From: Microbacterium sp. LWO12-1.2
GTDB taxonomy: Bacteria; Actinomycetota; Actinomycetes; Actinomycetales; Microbacteriaceae
Assembly: GCF_040675875.1 (NCBI RefSeq)
Contig: NZ_JBEGII010000001.1
Span: forward strand, 3,410,001-3,474,000
Length of the DNA: 64,000 bases
Reading direction: 5' to 3'
In this document: one piece after another, positions 58,286 through 64,000 of the stretch
How the letters are laid out: every line of letters begins with the position of its first letter
How positions within the stretch are numbered: position 1 is the first letter of the stretch
Made by a program: the position numbers and the translations under genes
The notes under the pieces: generated by a model
What the model was told of the DNA's origin: nothing
Databases searched by the model: none
Seen by the model: the letters and a program-made list of their open reading frames with translations, nothing else

Positions 58286-59286
58286 CGGGTGGCCTCCTCG
58301 GCCTCGAAGGCGGGCAGGGAGACCGCGGCGCCCGCGGCGATGGACGCATAGGCGGCTTCGGCGACGGCGACGGCCTCGATTCCGTCGGCCGGGGTGACCA
58401 GGGCATCGCGTCCCTCGCGGATCGCCGCGAGGAAGTCCACGATCTCGGCGTAGTACGGGCTCTCCTCCGGCGACATCGGCGGCAGGTAGTCGGCGGCGGC
58501 ACTGTCGAGCACGGCATCCGTGCGCAGCGTGTGGTCCTCGGCGCTGTCGTACCGCAGGCGCCCATCGGAGCCGGCGACCTCGACGCTGGTGCGGAACGGC
58601 ATCCCGGGCGCGACCCAGCTGCCGTGGATGTGGCTGATCACGCCGCTGCGGTGCGTGAGCACGACGTGCGAGGTGACGGGAGCGGGCACCCGGTCGTCGA
58701 CGGTCGGCGGGTTCTGCACGGCGTAGACCGCGGCGACGGGCCCTGCGAACCAGATCGCCTGGTCGATGTCGTGGATCATCAGGTCGCGGATGAGTCCGCC
58801 GCCCGTGCTCTCGGAGAAGAACCAGGGGGTCTGCGGCGCGGAACCTGAGCGGCTGAAGCGCTGCACCGCGACCGTGCCGATGCGCCCGGACTCGATGCCC
58901 TGCTTGATGCGCCGGTACTCGCCCATGTAGCGCACCACGTGGGCGGGAAAGAGGCGCGCACCGGCGTCGGCGGCGGCCCGCGCGACGGTCGCCGCGATAT
59001 CGGCGGTGGCCGCGAGCGGCTTCTCGCAGATCACATCGCGGCCGCGGGCGATCGCGCGCAGGGCGAAGTCGGCGTGGGTGCTGCTGGGGGTCACGATGTC
59101 GACGATGTCGACCAGCTCGATCAGCTCGTCGACATCGGCGACGACCGTGAATCCGTACTCCTCGGCGATCTCCTCGGCGCCGACCAGGGAGGTCACGTAA
59201 CCGGCGGCGCCCAGTGCGCGCCAGGCATCAGCATGCACACGGGAGATCCCGCCGGCGCCGATGAGTCCGACCGTCAGGGTGCTCAC
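58282..59286 (-). CDS. Gfo/Idh/MocA family oxidoreductase
   Basis: A 334-residue paralogue-type partner of the next gene. Nucleotide motif TVGLIGAGGISRVHADAW, then CEKPLAATADIAATVA with the EKP Lys, and GGGLIRDLMIHDIDQAIW with the Asp/His pair. Two such enzymes in tandem are typical for inositol-like or C-3/C-4 oxidation-reduction of sugars. Overlaps both the ROK gene and the other oxidoreductase by 4 bp. Confidence 0.88.
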   Translation of the reverse strand: MSTLTVGLIGAGGISRVHADAWRALGAAGYVTSLVGAEEIAEEYGFTVVADVDELIELVDIVDIVTPSSTHADFALRAIARGRDVICEKPLAATADIAATVARAAADAGARLFPAHVVRYMGEYRRIKQGIESGRIGTVAVQRFSRSGSAPQTPWFFSESTGGGLIRDLMIHDIDQAIWFAGPVAAVYAVQNPPTVDDRVPAPVTSHVVLTHRSGVISHIHGSWVAPGMPFRTSVEVAGSDGRLRYDSAEDHTLRTDAVLDSAAADYLPPMSPEESPYYAEIVDFLAAIREGRDALVTPADGIEAVAVAEAAYASIAAGAAVSLPAFEAEEATR

Positions 59287-60479
59287 TTGTTCTCCTCGGG
59301 GGAATCGGGCGACTCGGCGGTGGCCGCAGAGCCGTGGGGATGTTCGTCGTTGGGCAGAGGGGTGATCGGCGGTACGGGCATGTCGTCGATCCGGTAGATC
59401 TGGCCGGAGTGCCGCTGGAAGGCGTGGACGAGTGCGCCATGCGCCGCCGCGTCGGCACCCAGGCGGGCCTCGGCGAGCGGCACCTGGAAGGGAAGGCCGA
59501 GGTGGTGGGGCAGCGCGGCGCGGAGTGGATCGAGCAGTTGCTCGTGCGCGGCCGAGAGACCACCGCCGATCACGATCATGGCGGGGTCGACCGTCATGAT
59601 CAGGGTCGCGATGCCGTGCGCGAGCTCGTCGATGAAGGCGTCGAGCTCCTGCTGCGCCTCCGGGTCGCCCGCGCGCGCGGCTTCGAACACCTCGGCAGCG
59701 GTGGGTGCCGTGCGCCAGGTGATCTGGCCGGTCTCGGTGTCGAGACCGCGGAAGGCCAGGCGTCCGATGTCGCCGGCCGCGTTGTGGATGCCGCGGCGGG
59801 GGCGACCGCCGAGGATCAGGCCCATCGCGATGCGGTTGCCGACCGAGAGGTAGATCACGTCATCCACCAGCTGGGCGACGCCGAGGTGATGCTCGGCCAC
59901 GGCGGCCAGACGCACGCCGTTGTCGACCGCCACGGGGCATCCGAACGCCTGGCGCAGCTGCGCGCCGATGTCGACTCCCGACCATTCGGGGATCACGACC
60001 GAGGTCGTCACGCGCCCCGAGTCGTCGACGATCCCGGGCAGCGAGACGCCGATCGCCCGCACGTGCGAGGCCGGGATCGATGAGGCGGAGAGCGAGCGGC
60101 GCACGTCGTCGATCACGGCGGCGAGTTTCGCTGCACCGTCATCGTGCGCGGCGACCCCGGGGTAGCTGTGCTGGGCGACCACGCGACCGGCGAGATCGGC
60201 GAGCACGACCCGCACGCTGGCGACGCCGATGTCGAGGCCGACGACCGTGCCGGCGGCGGAGTGGAAGGAGTAGCGACGTGCGGGGCGGCCGGCGCCGACA
60301 CCCGCGCGCACGGGGGTGTCGATGATCGTACCGGCGTCGCTCAGGGCGGTCACGGCGGTCTCGACCGAGGTGCGGGAGACTTCGAGGGACCGCGACAGCT
60401 CGTTCACGGTCGCCGGCCCGACATCGCGAAGGTGCAGTGCCGATCGGGTCACGATCGACAGCGGGTTCAGCACGACCAT
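59283..60479 (-). CDS. ROK family transcriptional regulator lacking the zinc motif
   Basis: A 398-residue regulator. N-terminal helix-turn-helix ATVNELSRSLEVSRTSVETAVTAL in outline; ROK domain with GLDIGVASVRVVLADLAGRV, SLPGIVDDSGRV and VIGGGLSAAHEQLL. The CxCGxxGC zinc motif found in the other ROK proteins of this window is absent; the region reads GDIGRLAFRGLDTETGQ. The acidic ~35-residue tail is disordered. It is the first gene of the operon with two oxidoreductases, divergent from the sugar importer, with an operator candidate 38 bp upstream. Confidence 0.86.
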   Translation of the reverse strand: MVVLNPLSIVTRSALHLRDVGPATVNELSRSLEVSRTSVETAVTALSDAGTIIDTPVRAGVGAGRPARRYSFHSAAGTVVGLDIGVASVRVVLADLAGRVVAQHSYPGVAAHDDGAAKLAAVIDDVRRSLSASSIPASHVRAIGVSLPGIVDDSGRVTTSVVIPEWSGVDIGAQLRQAFGCPVAVDNGVRLAAVAEHHLGVAQLVDDVIYLSVGNRIAMGLILGGRPRRGIHNAAGDIGRLAFRGLDTETGQITWRTAPTAAEVFEAARAGDPEAQQELDAFIDELAHGIATLIMTVDPAMIVIGGGLSAAHEQLLDPLRAALPHHLGLPFQVPLAEARLGADAAAHGALVHAFQRHSGQIYRIDDMPVPPITPLPNDEHPHGSAATAESPDSPEENK

Positions 60480-60516
60480 GTGCGGTCCTTCCTTCTTCGC
60501 CGTCTCCGGGTGCGAT

Positions 60517-60539
60517 CAAAATAGCACACCGCATTTTTG
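60517..60539. promoter_or_regulatory. ROK operator candidate
   Basis: CAAAATAGC-ACACC-GCATTTTTG, an AT-rich imperfect palindrome between the divergent ROK gene and the sugar-binding lipoprotein gene. Confidence 0.55.
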
Positions 60540-60601
60540 AATCAACAGGTGCTGTTCTCGACGCGGAAACACAACCGTAACAACCGCATGCAAATCTGCA
60601 C

Positions 60602-60632
60602 TTGACCAATTATCCCACGCTGGTGTCATAAT
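60602..60632 (+). promoter_or_regulatory. Promoter of the sugar importer operon
   Basis: TTGACC (60602-60607) and CATAAT (60627-60632), 19 bp apart, 36 bp before the binding-protein start. AAAGGAG follows as ribosome site. Confidence 0.55.
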
Positions 60633-60667
60633 AGGACGACCCAGCACGGCATTAGCAAAGGAGCACC

Positions 60668-61909
60668 ATGCGCGTCAGCAAGTTCACCGGCGTCGCCGCA
60701 GGCATCGCGGCCGCCACGTTGTTGGCCGGATGTTCGGCCGGCGGCGGCAGCGCCCCGTCGGGAGAGCAGGACATCACCGTCTGGCTGTACCCCGTGATCG
60801 CCGATGAGGCGGTGCACAAGGACTTCTGGGACACGACGATCGCCGCGTTCGAGAAGGACAACAAGGACGTCAACGTGAAGTACGAGATCTTCCCGTGGGC
60901 GAATCGCGACGAGTCCCTGCAGACGGCGATCGCGGCAGGCAAGGGTCCCGACCTCGTCTACCTCGTGCCCGACCAGCTCGCGGCGTACCAGAAGTCGATC
61001 CTCCCCCTCAACGATCTGCTGAGCGAGGAGCGTCAGAGCGACCTGCTGCCGAACGTCAAGACCTCTGTCACGATCGACGGCGACATCCTCGGCGCCCCCG
61101 TGCTCACCAGCGCTCAGCCCCTCATCTGCAACGCTGCGGCGTTCGAGGCGGCCGGCGTCACCGAGTACCCGGAGACCTGGGACGACGTCATCGAGATGGC
61201 GCCGAAGTTCACCGAGAAGGGGATGTACGCGCTGAACTACCCCGCCTCGGCCGAGAACACCCTCAACCTCACCTACTACCCGCTGCTGTGGCAGGCCGGT
61301 GGCGAGGTCTTCACGAAGGACGGCGATGTCGGCTTCGACAGCAAGGCCGGCAAGCAGGCACTCACCTTCATCACCGACCTGGCCGAGTCCGGCGCCCTCG
61401 ACCCCGAGGCCCTGACCACCAACGTCCCGCTCGAGCAGACCGCGATCGCCCAGGGCAAGGTCGCCTGCACGTGGAACAACGGCGTCACCGAAGTGGCACC
61501 GTTCTGGGGCGAGGAGAACGTCAAGGTCCTCGCGCCGCTGACCGACAAGGAGACCGTCGCGTACGGCACCGTCGGCTCGCTCTCGGTGCTCAAGGGCTCC
61601 AAGGCCCCCGAGGCCGCCGCGGCCTTCGCCGAGTACGCGACCAGCGCCGATGTGATCGAGCCCTACCTCACGGCGGCAGGCTACTTCTCCGCGCTCAGCA
61701 CCACCGAGCCGCTCTACGCGGATGACCCGCTGCTGGGCGAGGTCGAGAAGTACGTGCCCGACACGACGGTCGGCGAGCTCAACGCGAGCTCGCGTGCCCT
61801 CATGGGTGTGCTCGCCCCGGAGATCCAGGCGGCCCTGCTCGGCCAGAAGGCCCCGGCGGATGCCCTCAAGGATGCTGCGGCCGCCGCGGCACCGCTGCTG
61901 AAGAAGTAA
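60668..61909 (+). CDS. Extracellular sugar-binding lipoprotein (CUT1 type)
   Basis: A 413-residue binding lipoprotein with lipobox LAGC (Cys 22) and Gly/Ser tether; the mature part starts DITVWLYPVIADEAVHKDFW. GAPVLTSAQPLICNAAAFEAAG and the C-terminal ALMGVLAPEIQAALLGQ fit the family. It is the first gene of the importer operon; a strong hairpin follows its stop, so it is probably made in excess over the permeases. Ligand unknown; the linked oxidoreductases suggest a polyol or uncommon sugar. Confidence 0.88.
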   Translation: MRVSKFTGVAAGIAAATLLAGCSAGGGSAPSGEQDITVWLYPVIADEAVHKDFWDTTIAAFEKDNKDVNVKYEIFPWANRDESLQTAIAAGKGPDLVYLVPDQLAAYQKSILPLNDLLSEERQSDLLPNVKTSVTIDGDILGAPVLTSAQPLICNAAAFEAAGVTEYPETWDDVIEMAPKFTEKGMYALNYPASAENTLNLTYYPLLWQAGGEVFTKDGDVGFDSKAGKQALTFITDLAESGALDPEALTTNVPLEQTAIAQGKVACTWNNGVTEVAPFWGEENVKVLAPLTDKETVAYGTVGSLSVLKGSKAPEAAAAFAEYATSADVIEPYLTAAGYFSALSTTEPLYADDPLLGEVEKYVPDTTVGELNASSRALMGVLAPEIQAALLGQKAPADALKDAAAAAAPLLKK

Positions 61910-61917
61910 GCATGACC

Positions 61918-61948
61918 GGGGGCGTGCGGGAACCCGCCGCACGCCCCC
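61918..61948 (+). terminator. Hairpin between binding-protein and permease genes
   Basis: Perfect 12-bp arms GGGGGCGTGCGG and CCGCACGCCCCC with a 7-base loop, starting nine bases after the stop and followed by a pyrimidine-rich run. Probably a partial terminator or 3' stabiliser within the operon. Confidence 0.75.
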
Positions 61949-61978
61949 TCCTCCTTCTCTCCTGAGAGGTATCGACTG

Positions 61979-62884
61979 ATGACGACCGCAACCACGGTGA
62001 AGAGGCCCGCAGGCCGAGTGACCAGGGTGCTCGCCCGACGCGAAGCGCGCGTGGCGTTCCTGTTCGTGCTCCCTGCCTTCCTCCTGTTCATCGCCTTCCG
62101 CTTCGGACCGAGCATCGTCGGCGTCGCGCTGAGCCTGTTCGACTACGACATCACCGGCGAGATCGCCTGGCGCGGGCTCGACCACTTCCAGCGGCTCGTC
62201 GCCGATCCGCTGTTCTGGCGGGCGATGGGCACCACGGTGATCTACACGGTCTTCGCCGTGCCGATCTCGCTCGTGCTCTCCACGGTGATGGCCCTGGGGG
62301 TGCGCCGCGCCTTCCGCGGAGCCCGGTTCTTCCGCTCGATCTTCTTCCTCCCCGTCATCACCTCGCTGGTGCTCGCCGGGTCGATCTTCATCTGGATCTT
62401 CTCCGCGAACGGCCCCTGGTCGGCGCTGATGTCACCGCTCGGGCTGGGCGGATCGTGGCTGGGCAGCACGGTCCTCGTCATCCCCGCCATCATCGTCGTC
62501 GGTGTCTGGTCGCGATTCGGCTACGGCATGATGATCATGATCGCGGCCCTGCAGGACGTGCCGCGCGAGCTCGAGGAGGCCGCGCTGGTCGACGGCGCGA
62601 ACGCCTGGCAGCGCTTCCGCTGGATCGTGCTCCCGTACCTGCGCCCGACCATCTTCTTCCTCGCGGTCATCGAGACGACCGCGGCCTTCCAGGTCTTCGA
62701 CGTGATCTACGTGATGACCCAGGGCGGACCGGCCAACGCCAGCTACTCGCTCGTCTACCTGCTGTACGACCAGGGCTTCCGCTACTTCGACTACGGCTAC
62801 GCGGCCGCCGTCGGTGTCGCGCTGTTCATCATGACCCTGGTCGTCGCCCTCATCCAGCGCCTCGTGATCGGAAAGCAGAAATGA
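61979..62884 (+). CDS. Carbohydrate ABC transporter permease, MalF type
   Basis: A 301-residue CUT1 permease with six hydrophobic helices and EAA loop EEAALVDGANAWQRFRWIVLP. N-terminal cytosolic part is basic (RRVLARREARVAF in outline). It follows the binding protein after the hairpin, with CTGAGAGGT as ribosome site, and overlaps the next permease by ATGA. Confidence 0.9.
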   Translation: MTTATTVKRPAGRVTRVLARREARVAFLFVLPAFLLFIAFRFGPSIVGVALSLFDYDITGEIAWRGLDHFQRLVADPLFWRAMGTTVIYTVFAVPISLVLSTVMALGVRRAFRGARFFRSIFFLPVITSLVLAGSIFIWIFSANGPWSALMSPLGLGGSWLGSTVLVIPAIIVVGVWSRFGYGMMIMIAALQDVPRELEEAALVDGANAWQRFRWIVLPYLRPTIFFLAVIETTAAFQVFDVIYVMTQGGPANASYSLVYLLYDQGFRYFDYGYAAAVGVALFIMTLVVALIQRLVIGKQK

Positions 62885-63789
62885 CCGCTCTCCTGCAGCC
62901 GCCGTCCGCGACGAAGACTCCAGACGCTCCGTCGCCCTCGTCGAAGAAGCGCCGCTCGTTCCGTGCTCTGGAACCCACCGGCTGGGGCGTGGTGGTGCGC
63001 TGGATCTGGCTGAGCCTGGCCGGCATCCTCAGCTTCTTCCCCTTCTACGCCATGGTCGTGCTGAGTCTGAAGCCCGGCAAGGTCGTCGAGCTCCCCGGAT
63101 CGCTCCTGCCCTGGACCGACATCTCCTTCGATGCCTACGAGCAGGTGCTGGCGGGGCAGAACATCCTCGGATGGCTCGGCAACACCCTCATCTACTCGCT
63201 CGTCTCGGTCGTCGCCGTCCTCTTCCTCTCGGCGCTCGCCGGCTACGCCTTCGCCAAGAAGCGCTTCCGCGGCAAGGAGGTGATGTTCTGGTCGTTCCTG
63301 GCGATGGTCATGGTGCCGTTCCACGTCACCCTCATCCCGACGTTCATCCTGATGGCGAACCTCGGCGGCGTCGACACCTACTGGGGGCTGATCCTGCCCT
63401 CGCTCGCGAACGCGCAGGCGGTGTTCCTGATGCGGCAGTTCATCCAGGGCCTTCCCGACGAGTTGTTCGAGGCTGCACGCATCGACGGCGCCGGGGAGTT
63501 CCGCATCTTCCTGCGGATCGTGCTGCCGCTGTGCAAGCCGATCCTCGCGACTCTCGGGATCTTCGTGTTCCTGTGGCACTGGAACGACTTCCTGTGGCCG
63601 CTCATCATCGCGAAGTCCAACTCGATGTTCACACTCACCGTCGGCATCTCGTCGCTGCAGCAGCAGAACGTCCCGCTGAGCACCATGCTCGCCGGGTCCG
63701 TCGTCGCGCTGCTGCCGATCTTCCTCGCGTACCTCATCGCTCAGAGGTACGTGCAGGAAGGCGTCGCCGGTACCGGGATCAAGGGCTGA
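62881..63789 (+). CDS. Carbohydrate ABC transporter permease, MalG type
   Basis: A 302-residue CUT1 permease; a ~35-residue Pro/Ser/Lys-rich cytosolic head is followed by six helices and EAA loop EAARIDGAGEFRIFLRIVLP, ending in the family's YVQEGVAGTGIKG. It pairs with the preceding MalF-type subunit. As in the other importer, no ATPase is in the operon, which points to a shared ATPase elsewhere. Confidence 0.92.
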   Translation: MTALLQPPSATKTPDAPSPSSKKRRSFRALEPTGWGVVVRWIWLSLAGILSFFPFYAMVVLSLKPGKVVELPGSLLPWTDISFDAYEQVLAGQNILGWLGNTLIYSLVSVVAVLFLSALAGYAFAKKRFRGKEVMFWSFLAMVMVPFHVTLIPTFILMANLGGVDTYWGLILPSLANAQAVFLMRQFIQGLPDELFEAARIDGAGEFRIFLRIVLPLCKPILATLGIFVFLWHWNDFLWPLIIAKSNSMFTLTVGISSLQQQNVPLSTMLAGSVVALLPIFLAYLIAQRYVQEGVAGTGIKG

Positions 63790-63807
63790 GAAGAAGGGAA
63801 GCACGAC

Positions 63808-64000
63808 ATGACTCAGCACAGTTTCAGCACTCCGCACGACTTCGCGTCCGAAGCGGAACTCGAAGAGGCTCTCGCCACCCCGAGCCCCGGGCTGGTCGCT
63901 GACCTCGCCCGCGGAGCGGGCGACCTCGTGATCCTCGGCGCCGGCGGCAAGATGGGCCCGACGCTGGCGATGCTCGCCCGCCGCGGACTGGACGCCGCAG
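63808..64000 (+). CDS. NAD(P)-binding oxidoreductase/epimerase, N-terminal part (runs off window)
   Basis: The first 64 residues of a Rossmann-fold protein: after a leader rich in Glu/Ala comes DLVILGAGGKMGPTLAMLARRGLDAA, whose GAGGKMGP is a nucleotide-binding loop of the extended SDR/epimerase type. GAAGGGAAG precedes the ATG, 18 bp after the permease stop, so it belongs to the importer operon. It may act on the imported sugar with the two divergent Gfo/Idh enzymes. Confidence 0.75.
   Translation, partial: MTQHSFSTPHDFASEAELEEALATPSPGLVADLARGAGDLVILGAGGKMGPTLAMLARRGLDAA

Overview
The window is a stretch of high-GC DNA. By eye G+C is well above 65 %, with codons ending almost always in G or C and many GTG starts and 4-bp ATGA/GTGA overlaps. 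Its gene families are typical of Actinomycetota (SCO4848-type membrane protein, DUF427, DUF1048 beside PadR, many ROK regulators, many sugar ABC importers). The overall style suggests a Microbacteriaceae chromosome, most likely Microbacterium. No rRNA, tRNA, CRISPR array, prophage or transposase was found, and the genus is inferred from gene content only.

Layout. 1-4.2 kb: end of a flavoprotein disulphide reductase, a DUF427 protein and a complete OpuC-like osmoprotectant importer. 4.4-10.7 kb: AI-2E-type permease, chorismate mutase, VOC protein, AraC-type regulator, an SDR that lacks the usual catalytic Tyr, and two divergent ROK regulators. 10.8-18.8 kb: a divergent sugar locus, with a lipoprotein/MalF/MalG importer on the left and an SIS isomerase/deaminase, ROK kinase, PfkB kinase, class II aldolase and DeoR repressor on the right. 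This reads as amino-sugar (galactosamine-like) catabolism through a hexulose bisphosphate. 19.0-20.4 kb: a MerR regulator and aldo/keto reductase, each behind a 19-bp-spacer MerR-type promoter. 20.7-26.2 kb: a cytoplasmic CHAT protease-like protein with TPRs, a subtilase without signal peptide, a 152-residue protein and an ECF sigma factor; this is the best candidate for an undescribed system. 26.4-32.6 kb: small membrane proteins, an MFS exporter with ArsR regulator, a GntR/ABC module, and an RsmC-like methyltransferase carrying an in-frame palindromic insertion. 33.0-36.4 kb: a second osmoprotectant importer (ProVWX-like). 36.5-42.3 kb: a two-component system divergent from a lipoprotein/adaptor/MacB-like efflux operon. 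42.6-44.9 kb: a DrrAB-like exporter with DUF1048 and PadR. 45.1-49.5 kb: FUSC-like protein, a frameshifted ThrE exporter, a Dcu-type transporter and peptidase E. 49.6-55.5 kb: GH36 alpha-galactosidase divergent from a ROK regulator, an SGNH hydrolase, an acidic hypothetical protein and CorA. 55.9-57.1 kb: an isolated AAA ATPase of atypical composition. 57.3-64 kb: two Gfo/Idh/MocA oxidoreductases and a ROK regulator divergent from another sugar ABC importer and the start of an NAD(P)-binding protein.

The unexpected theme is between the genes. At least four families of long inverted repeats occur twice each in 64 kb, many built as word-word-inverted word-inverted word. A further family, around the words CTTCGACAGGCTCAG and CTTCGACAAGCTCAG, occurs three times, twice inside the 3' ends of ABC ATPase genes. 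Several copies sit exactly between convergent genes and probably act as terminators. One unrelated palindrome has entered a coding sequence in frame.
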